This document shows, one piece after another, positions 1-5,145 of a DNA stretch of 14,190 nt (position 1 is the stretch's first letter; each line of letters opens with the position of its first letter). The position numbers were made by a program, and so were the translations under genes. The stretch is from Candidatus Schekmanbacteria bacterium GWA2_38_11. Its GTDB lineage: Bacteria; Schekmanbacteria; GWA2-38-11. The notes beneath the pieces were generated by a model. That model saw only the letters and a list, made by a program, of their open reading frames with translations, was not told where the DNA came from and did no database searches. The stretch covers positions 7,810 to 21,999 of the forward strand of contig MGDB01000127.1 in the NCBI GenBank assembly GCA_001790645.1. Direction: 5' to 3'.

Positions 1-44
1 TCACGCCCGATGATAACTCAAAATTCAAAATAAGTCTCCTTGCT

Positions 45-71
45 GTCATTCCTGCGAAAGCAGGAATCCAG
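45..71. repeat. Short REP-like hairpin repeat, single unit
   Basis: The unit starts GTCATTCCTGC and ends GGAATCCAG. Positions 48-55 and 60-67 pair perfectly over 8 bp around a GAAA loop. The same outer words (GTCATTCC and GGAATCCAG) recur in the two larger elements at 3845-3955 and 7603-7763, so this looks like a solo half of that family. No coding capacity is associated with it. Confidence 0.8.
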
Positions 72-157
72 TATTTTAATATGAATTCCAATTGCTAAAA
101 GTTATAAGTCATAAATTAATTTGTGAGATGTTTTTCTAATTCTCATTTTTAAATTTA

Positions 158-194
158 TCTCCCCCTTTGGAAAAGGGGGAATAAGGGGGATTTT
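158..194. repeat. C-run/G-run hairpin repeat, single unit
   Basis: A C5 tract followed by TTTGGAAAA and a G5 tract forms a hairpin, followed by a second G5 tract and ATTTT. The right-hand part, ending GGGGGATTT at 185-193, matches the right arm of the larger element at 2574-2715. It lies just downstream of the doxX-family stop codon and might act at its 3' end, but there is no clear terminator-type T tract on the minus strand. Confidence 0.7.
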
Positions 195-206
195 AGCTGA
201 TCCTCA

Positions 207-599
207 CTACCTTCCTTTCCCCCAAATTATCCGCTCAAGGCTAAGTTTCCCCGAGCCGCGGGATGCAATGTAAAGGAAGATGAAGCAGTATAACACGGCA
301 AGCTCTCCCTTGTTCACGATTGGAAAAAAACCGCGCGGTGCGTGCACCGTGAAGTATGCAACAGCCATTTCACCGCTTGATAAAAATGCGGCATAGCCCG
401 TCCAAAGACCCAGGGCTATGAGAGCTCCTCCAAAGAACTCGATAACTCCTCCAAAAAGCATCACCGGGTTTGATAGCTCTGCCTTACCCCCCAGAAGGCC
501 AAAAAGCTTCTGGGCTCCATGGCACACAAACAGCAGTCCGAAAATAATGCGCATTACGGAATATAACAGTTCCGAGACTCGGCCTAACCATCGCTCCAT
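207..599 (-). CDS. DoxX family membrane protein
   Basis: A 130-residue integral membrane protein of the DoxX family. The sequence shows four hydrophobic segments at about residues 11-28, 45-66, 68-86 and 99-113. It has the family words HGAQKLFG (27-34), GEMAVAYF (76-83) and NKGELAVLYCF (96-106), which recur in DoxX and related small four-helix proteins. Some members are quinone-oxidoreductase subunits, others are linked to thiosulfate or redox-stress metabolism, and many have no assigned function; the substrate cannot be told here. The ATG is preceded by a strong GGAGG at good spacing, so the start is secure. It appears monocistronic. A CRP/FNR-like palindrome lies 59 nt upstream of the start codon. 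Confidence 0.88.
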   Translation of the reverse strand: MERWLGRVSELLYSVMRIIFGLLFVCHGAQKLFGLLGGKAELSNPVMLFGGVIEFFGGALIALGLWTGYAAFLSSGEMAVAYFTVHAPRGFFPIVNKGELAVLYCFIFLYIASRGSGKLSLERIIWGKGR

Positions 600-657
600 A
601 ACTCTCCTCCTTTGTTAATAGTATTGGATACATGGGATATCGTACTTACTTATTCTT

Positions 658-673
658 CGTGACAGCTATCACA
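658..673. promoter_or_regulatory. Candidate CRP/FNR-family operator upstream of the doxX-family gene
   Basis: The sequence CGTGACAGCTATCACA has half-sites CGTGA and TCACA separated by 6 bp. It matches 9 of 10 half-site bases of the Crp consensus TGTGA-N6-TCACA. It lies 59 nt upstream of the start codon at 599, a plausible position for a regulator. No convincing -10 box could be placed at a matching distance. The assignment rests on the palindrome alone. Confidence 0.35.
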
Positions 674-862
674 CTATAGATGAAATCTCTTTGGAGAAAA
701 TTGAAAATTATGTGATTTATTATTAGTCAAAACTAAGTGCATTGTCTTGTCAATCAAAAAGACCAATATCAAAAATAAAAATATTTTGGAGTTTTGTAAA
801 TCAGCTATGGGTTGTCTGAAAGGTGGATGGCATTGGGGAAAACTCACACGGTGAGAAAAATT

Positions 863-894
863 TTGTTACATATCCTCACACAGGATTGTAACAA
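863..894. repeat. Strong 13-bp stem-loop in the doxX-hicA gap
   Basis: TTGTTACA plus ATCCT (863-876, one bulged T at 871) pairs completely with AGGAT plus TGTAACAA (882-894) around a CACAC loop. It ends exactly where the 28-nt repeat at 895-922 begins, so the two may form one compound element. A smaller hairpin, CTCAC-ACG-GTGAG, lies just before it at 843-855. The 415-bp gap 600-1014 otherwise holds only the doxX upstream region and the hairpin at 978-1004; I see no gene in it. Confidence 0.6.
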
Positions 895-922
895 GAAAAG
901 GGGACAGCCTGCCGTACCCTTT
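895..922. repeat. 28-nt palindromic direct repeat, copy 1 (flanks hicBA)
   Basis: Begins GAAAAGGGGACAGCC and ends GTACCCTTT; it is identical over 28 nt to 1677-1704 in the same orientation. AAAGGG and CCCTTT, plus AC and GT, can pair around an AGCCTGCC loop with one mismatch. This is REP-like in form. The two copies bracket the hicBA cassette. Confidence 0.85.
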
Positions 923-977
923 TCCTATTAGAGGGATTGCTTTATTTTTCCCACTGCTGTTCTTTGCTCCCATAATG

Positions 978-1004
978 AATTTCCGAGAAGCCTTCTCGGA
1001 AATT
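978..1004. terminator. Perfect 12-bp hairpin downstream of hicA
   Basis: AATTTCCGAGAA (978-989) pairs perfectly with TTCTCGGAAATT (993-1004) around GCC. It starts 10 nt past the hicA stop codon in the direction of hicA transcription, the position of a 3'-end structure. Neither strand has a T tract after the stem, so it is not a canonical intrinsic terminator. It could be an RNA-stabilising hairpin or another short repeat. Confidence 0.4.
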
Positions 1005-1014
1005 TGGAAAGGCT

Positions 1015-1245
1015 TTAACATTTTTTAAGAAGCTCAAAATATTGCTCTCTGCTCATTCCGGCAGTCCTCATATTAGACTTGATAATATCAATGTCTATAT
1101 TTTCGTATTTAGGAATTACTACGGGGCGTGATACACCAGGCTTGGTAAGAATTAAATGACTTCCTTCTACTCTTTCTACCTTAAAACCAACTTTTTCAAA
1201 AACGCACTTTAATTTCTTCCAGTGGACAGGAATTAAGCGTGGCAT
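1015..1245 (-). CDS. hicA: HicA-type toxin, mRNA interferase
   Basis: A 76-residue protein with the compact dsRNA-binding-like fold pattern of HicA (YcfA family). It reads VFEKVGFKVERVEGSH at 15-30, with the family's catalytic His at about residue 30, then LILTKPG and RPVVIPKYENIDIDIIKSNMRTAGMS. HicA toxins cleave mRNA and tmRNA in the cytoplasm and are held inactive by HicB. Length is normal for the family (about 60-80 residues). The gene overlaps the end of hicB by 13 nt, so translation is very probably coupled. Antitoxin-first order is the reverse of the classical E. coli hicAB order, although both occur. No inactivating change is visible. Confidence 0.88.
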   Translation of the reverse strand: MPRLIPVHWKKLKCVFEKVGFKVERVEGSHLILTKPGVSRPVVIPKYENIDIDIIKSNMRTAGMSREQYFELLKKC

Positions 1246-1559
1246 GTAAATTGTCCGCTTTTATTCGGTATATGGAAAGGAATAGGAACATCAATACTTT
1301 CATATTTTTTTGAAGGATGTTCAGCTTTAGAGGATTTTATTTCAACTGCTTTGAAACCAGACTCTTTTAAGGCATTATCTAAAGTTCCTCTTTCATAGCA
1401 AGAGATAAAAAATAATCTTACAGCTTCTATAAGATTTTCTAAAGCTTTTTCTTTTGTCTCTCCCTGGGAATATATATCAAGAACGGGACAGGATGATACA
1501 AACCATTTTTTCTTTTTCTTTACCTTTGCCGGCAATGTAAAATGAAAGGTTGCTCTCAC
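1233..1559 (-). CDS. hicB: HicB-family antitoxin without an evident DNA-binding domain
   Basis: A 108-residue partner of the HicA toxin. Residues 19-55 carry the partial RNase H-like core of HicB proteins (WFVSSCPVLDIYSQGETKEKALENL...), the part that covers the HicA active site. The N-terminus has an unusual lysine run (residues 12-18). The C-terminal part (about 70-108) shows no recognisable helix-turn-helix or ribbon-helix-helix, so autoregulation by direct DNA binding is uncertain. Translation starts at GTG, chosen because a strong AGGAGG lies 6-7 nt upstream. A TTGACT (minus strand, 1608-1613) is a possible -35 box but no good -10 partner was found. It is first in the hicBA operon. Confidence 0.82.
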   Translation of the reverse strand: MRATFHFTLPAKVKKKKKWFVSSCPVLDIYSQGETKEKALENLIEAVRLFFISCYERGTLDNALKESGFKAVEIKSSKAEHPSKKYESIDVPIPFHIPNKSGQFTCHA

Positions 1560-1676
1560 TATACTCCTCCTTTAATTCTATTTTCAATATCGCTATTTAT
1601 TATCTAAAGTCAAGGATAAAGTAAAGTTCTGGCTAATAAGAACACAAAAGTTAGCTTTGCCAATCCTTAATATAGA

Positions 1677-1704
1677 GAAAAGGGGACAGCCTGCCGTACC
1701 CTTT
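1677..1704. repeat. 28-nt palindromic direct repeat, copy 2 (flanks hicBA)
   Basis: Identical over 28 nt to 895-922 and in the same orientation. It lies between the start of hicB and the 3' end of vapC, so the pair encloses exactly one TA cassette. Apart from this repeat, the 1560-1770 gap holds only the hicB ribosome binding site and upstream region. Confidence 0.85.
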
Positions 1705-1770
1705 ATTCTTCTTTGAAACATTTCCCCAATCAAAAATCGCCAATCGTAAATCATTTTTACCAGTTTTTTG

Positions 1771-2196
1771 CTACATTGCCTGAGCAACAAACTCAAACTT
1801 GAAAGAAATATAATTTTGTATTGCTCTAAAATCTTTCCTGTTTTTTGTAAATAAAATTGCTCCAATTTTCCAGGCAGCTATGGCAATAAATACATCGTTA
1901 GTCAGTGAAACAGATTTTTTCAAATCATAACCCATTTTAAATTTGAGAGCGTTTAAAATATTTCCAGCAATTATATAATCCTGGGGAGAATACAGAACAA
2001 TCCTATTGCTCTTATCGCTGATATAGTTTAATTTTTCTATAATTTTTCTTTCTTCATCACTTCTACATCCAGCAAGAAGCTCAGTGATTATGATAGGGGC
2101 AAGATATTTGAAATATCCGTCCTTAAGGAGTATATCTTCGTAAATTCCTTTGTTTAAGTAGTCAATATAGATGTCAGTATCTATTATAATTTTCAA
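1771..2196 (-). CDS. vapC: VapC-type PIN-domain toxin, ribonuclease
   Basis: A 141-residue PIN-domain protein. The metal-binding acidic residues of the family are visible: D6 (with D8) in IIIDTDIYID, E39 in ITELLAG, D101 in LTNDVFIA, and D122 in FTKNRKDF. VapC toxins are Mg2+-dependent endoribonucleases that act on tRNA or rRNA and are neutralised by VapB. The start codon is TTG; its bases overlap the vapB TGA stop (TTGA), and AAAGG lies just upstream, so the toxin is translationally coupled to the antitoxin. Length and motifs are intact, so an active toxin is expected. The RNA target cannot be read from sequence. Confidence 0.9.
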   Translation of the reverse strand: MKIIIDTDIYIDYLNKGIYEDILLKDGYFKYLAPIIITELLAGCRSDEERKIIEKLNYISDKSNRIVLYSPQDYIIAGNILNALKFKMGYDLKKSVSLTNDVFIAIAAWKIGAILFTKNRKDFRAIQNYISFKFEFVAQAM

Positions 2197-2381
2197 CTAT
2201 AAACCTTTTCGAGATTGGTCTTTCCTTTTGATTTTTTAAGAAGTCTGTTTATTTTAGATTCCTCAACTAAATATTTTAATGCGTTAACGATTACCTCAGT
2301 ATCTGTTCTTCCTCCAATGTATTCCTTTGCTTCTTTAATCAAATCCTGATCAATAATTATATGCTTATGTTTTAAGGGCAT
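2193..2381 (-). CDS. vapB: VapB-type antitoxin, ribbon-helix-helix
   Basis: A 62-residue antitoxin. The N-terminal half (HIIIDQDLIKEAKEYIGGRTDTEVIVNALKYLVEE) fits a short beta strand plus two helices, the ribbon-helix-helix pattern of VapB antitoxins that bind the operon's operator. The basic C-terminal tail (KINRLLKKSKGKTNLEKVYS) is the likely toxin-binding segment. The ATG follows a very strong GGAGG with 9 nt spacing. It is first in the vapBC operon, overlapping vapC by 4 nt. Promoter and operator-like repeats lie immediately upstream (2399-2441), consistent with the autoregulation usual in this family. Confidence 0.85.
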   Translation of the reverse strand: MPLKHKHIIIDQDLIKEAKEYIGGRTDTEVIVNALKYLVEESKINRLLKKSKGKTNLEKVYS

Positions 2382-2398
2382 TATCTATCACCTCCATC

Positions 2399-2441
2399 TT
2401 ATGTTCATAAAATATTATATTATGTTCATCAATTATGTCAA
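2399..2441 (-). promoter_or_regulatory. vapBC promoter with twin direct-repeat operator candidates
   Basis: On the minus strand, TTGACA (2436-2441) and TATAAT (2414-2419), both exact sigma-70 consensus, are separated by 16 nt. This predicts transcription start near 2407, about 26 nt before the vapB ATG. Two identical 10-mers, TTATGTTCAT on the plus strand, lie at 2399-2408 and 2420-2429, 21 bp apart. That is about two helical turns, so both present the same DNA face. One is in the spacer touching the -10 box and one covers the predicted start site. This is the expected geometry for VapB or VapBC repression. Confidence 0.65.
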
Positions 2442-2573
2442 TCAGTTTTTGTTTTTAGAATCACTTTTCTTTTGACTAAAGAGGTTATCATCTATTATAA
2501 AACATTTAAGGTTAAATGCTTTTCTTTAAAAGGGTAGATGCGGGCATTAGTCTGCGTTTAAATAGGGGTTCTC

Positions 2574-2715
2574 AAATCCCCCCGTCCCCCATTTTCTAAA
2601 GGAGGGGAAAGAATATACTAACCTCTGATAAAGTAGGATAGGAGGGATTATTCCCTTTTTGCTAAGGAAGCTGGCAAATAATTCCCCCTTTGAAAAAGGG
2701 GGATGAGGGGGATTT
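2574..2715. repeat. Composite inverted element with C/G runs upstream of lpxH
   Basis: The left end AAATCCCCCC (2574-2583) and right end GGGGGATTT (2707-2715) are inverted. The left unit (C runs, TTTTCTAAA, then GGAGGGG) is the reverse complement, with differences, of the right unit (CCCCCTTTGAAAAAGGGGG, then GATGAGGGGG). About 70 bp lie between the units. It fills much of the 387-bp gap between vapB and lpxH, and the solo unit at 158-194 is related. No transposase is present, so it resembles a non-autonomous (MITE-like) element. It ends about 50 bp before the lpxH start. Confidence 0.7.
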
Positions 2716-2768
2716 TTTGAGTTTAACGTTTTTCCAAAATTACAATTTCTAAAAATGGAGTAAGTTTT

Positions 2769-3494
2769 TTGCCAAAGAACCATATTTTTATATCTGATGT
2801 TCATATAGCAAAAATTGATGATGAGAGTCAGACATCTTTAGTTAAGTTTCTTGAGTCCGTTAAAGCCACTGCCGGGAGCCTCTATTTTCTTGGAGACCTC
2901 TTTGATTTCTGGTATGGATATAAAAGCGTGGTTTACCATGAATATATCCCTCTCCTGAACAAACTTATAGAGCTTAAGAATTCCGGGGTTGAATTATATC
3001 TTCTTGAAGGGAACCACGAATTCCGGTTTGACCTGTTTTTTGGCGATGTCCTAAATGCTCATGTCAGTCCCAAGTTTTTAGAGAAGGAAATAAACAATAA
3101 GAAATTTTATTTAACCCACGGAGATTCAATAGATACCATTGATATAGGCCACAAGGTGTTAAATTTTTTCCTTAAAAATAAACCCGTACATTTAGTTGTC
3201 GGGTTGTCACATCCGGGCTTCTGGTGGAGAGTAGCAAGGATAGTATCAGAGATGAGCAGGAGCAGGCTTGACAGAGGAAGCTCAAAGCTCTTTAAGGCTT
3301 ATGAGTCTTTTGCAAAGAAGAAATTCTCAGAAGGTGTTGATGTAGCAATTTTTGGGCACAGCCATGAGCCAAAGATTCAAAAACAGATGATAGATGGCAA
3401 AGAGAAATTTTCAATATACCTTGGTGATTGGCTGACCCAGCACTGTTATCTGAAGAGTGACGGCGATAATTTTGAGATGTGCTACTATAAATAA
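2769..3494 (+). CDS. lpxH: UDP-2,3-diacylglucosamine diphosphatase-like metallophosphoesterase
   Basis: A 241-residue calcineurin-like phosphoesterase, close to the usual LpxH length (about 240). Visible metal-ligand motifs in order are SDVH (D10, H12), GDLFDFW (D43), GNHE (81-84), THGD (116-119) and GHSH (196-199). LpxH removes UMP from UDP-2,3-diacylglucosamine to give lipid X on the cytoplasmic face of the membrane, a step in lipid A synthesis. The GDLFDFW and GNHE/F patterns fit the LpxH group better than generic phosphodiesterases, but no other lipid A gene is nearby, so a related phosphoesterase is possible. The start is TTG, supported by GGAG 8 nt upstream. It converges on the DUF507 gene with only 9 nt between stop codons. 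Confidence 0.75.
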   Translation: MPKNHIFISDVHIAKIDDESQTSLVKFLESVKATAGSLYFLGDLFDFWYGYKSVVYHEYIPLLNKLIELKNSGVELYLLEGNHEFRFDLFFGDVLNAHVSPKFLEKEINNKKFYLTHGDSIDTIDIGHKVLNFFLKNKPVHLVVGLSHPGFWWRVARIVSEMSRSRLDRGSSKLFKAYESFAKKKFSEGVDVAIFGHSHEPKIQKQMIDGKEKFSIYLGDWLTQHCYLKSDGDNFEMCYYK

Positions 3495-3503
3495 ATTCTA
3501 AAT

Positions 3504-3785
3504 TCAAAACTTCCTTCGCTTGTTCATCTGCTCATCATAATGTTTCCTATATAAAACTTCCCATTCCCTGCTTCCCTCAGGAATTTTTCGTGAATAGCTT
3601 GCTATGATTCTTCTTACTTCCTCATCAATAACTTCCTCAACCCTAAACTCATCAGTAAGGATCCTTACTATAGCAAGCCGGAGGTCGTTTTCATCACCGG
3701 TTTTGTTCTCAATAAGGCCATCACCAATAATCTTTGAAGTGATTTCTTTTGAAACCCTGTTTATTCTTTCCTGGGTAAATTTCAT
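3504..3785 (-). CDS. DUF507 family protein (distal copy)
   Basis: A 93-residue charged, soluble protein of the DUF507 family, function unknown. It begins MKFTQERINRVSKEITSKIIGDGLI and has the family pattern of alternating helices with a conserved acidic stretch (EFRVEEVIDEEVRRIIASYSRKIPEGSREWEVLYRK). The second half is strongly charged and probably helical. It is similar in length and domain order to the neighbouring gene at 4002-4283, so the pair probably arose by duplication or works as a heteromer. It is third after recO and DUF507 copy 1 on the same strand, but a 111-bp repeat element separates it from copy 1. AAGGG lies 9 nt before the ATG. Confidence 0.82.
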   Translation of the reverse strand: MKFTQERINRVSKEITSKIIGDGLIENKTGDENDLRLAIVRILTDEFRVEEVIDEEVRRIIASYSRKIPEGSREWEVLYRKHYDEQMNKRRKF

Positions 3786-3844
3786 TTGTAGTTACCCTTG
3801 TTTGTTTAGAATATCAAAGTGTCAAGGTTATCTATCAGCTTTCC

Positions 3845-3955
3845 GTCATTCCGTGCTTGACACGGAATCCAGTTTTTTTTATTCTAGTTTCCCGTTTTCA
3901 CGGGGACGACGTCTGGATTCCTGCTTTCGCCTGCCTGCCGGCAGGCAGGAATGAC
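3845..3955. repeat. 111-bp three-hairpin inverted element between the DUF507 genes
   Basis: Outer ends GTCATTCC and GGAATGAC are inverted, as are the inner words GGAATCCAG and CTGGATTCC. Hairpin 1 is ATTCCGTG-CTTGA-CACGGAAT (3848-3868). The middle hairpin is CCCGT-TTTC-ACGGG. Hairpin 2 (about 3916-3952) contains the palindrome CCTGCCTGCCGGCAGGCAGG. The whole folds as a cloverleaf-like cruciform. Related copies are at 45-71 (solo) and 7603-7763 (expanded). There is no ORF of its own, so it is a MITE/REP-like mobile sequence by form. Confidence 0.82.
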
Positions 3956-4001
3956 AATCAGGGGAATATCATTCCCTAACTCTGATACTTCTTCTGCAAG
4001 C

Positions 4002-4283
4002 CTAAACCTCAAGTCCTTTTTCTTCCAACAGTTTTTTTTTCACCATGTTGAACATCCTGTTATAATCTACATTTGCATTTGTTAATTGCTGGCTATGCTC
4101 TTTCAGAATTTCCCGCACCTGAGCGTTGATTTCTTCTTCAGCCTTTAAGTCTTTAAAAAGAAAATCTGCAATTACCTCAATAAGTTTTGATTCCTCTGTT
4201 TTCAAGATTATTTTTCTTCTTTTTATTAGCTCTGTAGCAATTGTTTTTGCTAACCATTCTGCTAATTGTTTTTGTGGGTTCAT
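4002..4283 (-). CDS. DUF507 family protein (proximal copy)
   Basis: A 93-residue DUF507 protein, function unknown, paralogous in layout to the gene at 3504-3785. It reads WLAKTIATELIKRRKIILKTEESKLIEVIADFLFKDLKAEEEINAQVREILKEHSQQL. This is the family's helix-rich, acidic/basic alternating composition, with no signal peptide or membrane segment. The ATG is set by AGAGG 9 nt upstream. That binding site lies inside a 20-bp copy of the recO 3' end, so its translation signal was apparently duplicated from, or shared with, the recO terminus. It follows recO by 68 nt and probably belongs to the same transcript. Confidence 0.82.
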   Translation of the reverse strand: MNPQKQLAEWLAKTIATELIKRRKIILKTEESKLIEVIADFLFKDLKAEEEINAQVREILKEHSQQLTNANVDYNRMFNMVKKKLLEEKGLEV

Positions 4284-4284
4284 T

Positions 4285-4304
4285 ATCTTATACCTCTAAA
4301 TGGT
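4285..4304. repeat. 20-bp direct repeat of the recO 3' end, downstream copy
   Basis: Identical over 20 bp to 4349-4368, which encodes the last RecO residues and stop codon. This copy lies 1 nt before the DUF507 start codon and supplies its Shine-Dalgarno (AGAGG on the minus strand). Between the copies (4305-4348) is a perfect 8-bp palindrome, GGTTCGAT-GA-ATCGAACC. Confidence 0.85.
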
Positions 4305-4348
4305 CGGGTTCGATGAATCGAACCTCTACATTTTCTGTGTTTGTTATC

Positions 4349-4368
4349 ATCTTATACCTCTAAATGGT
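4349..4368. repeat. 20-bp direct repeat of the recO 3' end, original copy
   Basis: This copy spans the last four codons of recO (HLEV), its TAA stop and 3 nt after it on the minus strand. It is repeated exactly at 4285-4304, 64 bp away. It is the probable source copy because it is part of a conserved gene. Confidence 0.85.
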
Positions 4369-5119
4369 AACTTTCTATTTTTTTAAAGAAGTTTCTTGAT
4401 TTAATTTCTTTCCCAATGTGATATTTGATTGAGGGATACAGTACTTTTTCAATTTCCTCTCTGAAAGAGGGAGAAAGTTTGAGCCTGGTTGATTTAGCCA
4501 TATCCCAATCCCTCATCTTTTCCAAAGATCTTAAAGCTCCCAATGATATCGGGACCAGATCATTATGAATTTTTCCGCAACTGCTGCAAATGACTCCGCC
4601 TTTTGTGACTGAGAACTTTACCTCACCATCTGAAACCTCAGTCCTGCATGCCGAACATTGCTTCAAATTTGGTTCATATCCTAATATTTTGAGCAATTTA
4701 ATTTCAAACAAGGCAATAGATTTAAAAATATCTCCAATCTTTAAAAGAGTGGACAAACTTTCAATAAGTAGATTAAATAAAGAATCATTCCGCTGTTTCT
4801 CTCTCGTCATCTCATTTACAGCCGAGATCATGTAAAAACATGCCGAGAGGAGGTCAAAGTCCTCCCTGATCTTTCTAAAGGATTCTGTTATATTGCATTG
4901 TGTCAAAGTTGATAAGTTGCTGCTCTCTTTTCCATAGAAGAGGACATCAATAAGAGTTCCAAGCTCAAGGCTGCTACCAAACCTGCTGTTTATCCTGCGA
5001 GCGCCTTTGGCAATTACACCCAATTTTCCATAGGATTGAGTGTAAAGAGTAACAATTTTGTCTGCTTCTCCAAAGTTTACGGTTTTTAGAACAACAGCTT
5101 TTGTTTTATGGATGCTCAT
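4352..5119 (-). CDS. recO: DNA repair protein RecO
   Basis: RecO, 255 residues from the ATG at 5119. It helps RecR and RecF load RecA on SSB-coated single-stranded DNA and anneals complementary strands. The N-terminal OB-fold region reads KTKAVVLKTVNFGEADKIVTLYTQSYGKLGVIAKGARR. The C-terminal part has a zinc-finger pattern with two CxxC pairs (C155, C158, C178, C181 from this start). An in-frame TTG three codons upstream (5128) is possible, but the ATG has GAG at close spacing and gives the usual family N-terminus (MS.HKTKAVVLK). It is first in a likely recO-DUF507-DUF507 transcript and divergent from prkA across 270 bp. Its 3' end is duplicated before the next gene. Confidence 0.9.
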   Translation of the reverse strand: MSIHKTKAVVLKTVNFGEADKIVTLYTQSYGKLGVIAKGARRINSRFGSSLELGTLIDVLFYGKESSNLSTLTQCNITESFRKIREDFDLLSACFYMISAVNEMTREKQRNDSLFNLLIESLSTLLKIGDIFKSIALFEIKLLKILGYEPNLKQCSACRTEVSDGEVKFSVTKGGVICSSCGKIHNDLVPISLGALRSLEKMRDWDMAKSTRLKLSPSFREEIEKVLYPSIKYHIGKEIKSRNFFKKIESYHLEV

Positions 5120-5145
5120 AATTCTCAAATATCATCTGAGTTGGC

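Noticed and set aside
1593-1865. 90-codon minus-strand ORF
   Set aside because: It overlaps the vapC 3' end in another frame and includes the 28-nt repeat. No start signal or family pattern.
2547-2804. 85-codon minus-strand ORF spanning the vapB-lpxH gap
   Set aside because: It is a translation of the G/C-run repeat (PPHPPFSKGE-type peptide), a recurrent artefact of this repeat, and it overlaps the lpxH start.
3604-3954. 116-codon plus-strand ORF
   Set aside because: It is antisense to the DUF507 gene and ends in the repeat element. Its composition is typical of a shadow frame.
3845-3955. CRISPR array from repeated GTCATTCC words
   Set aside because: The repeats are inverted pairs with hairpins, not regularly spaced direct repeats with unique spacers, and no cas gene is present.
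4307-4324. GGTTCGAT-GA-ATCGAACC as a tRNA T-arm or integrase attachment site
   Set aside because: The GGTTCGA word resembles a T-arm, but no acceptor, anticodon arm or CCA context is present and no integrase is nearby.
4288-4350. 20-codon ORF between recO and DUF507 as a separate gene
   Set aside because: Its end is the duplicated recO tail and it has no convincing binding site of its own. It is kept only as part of the duplication finding.
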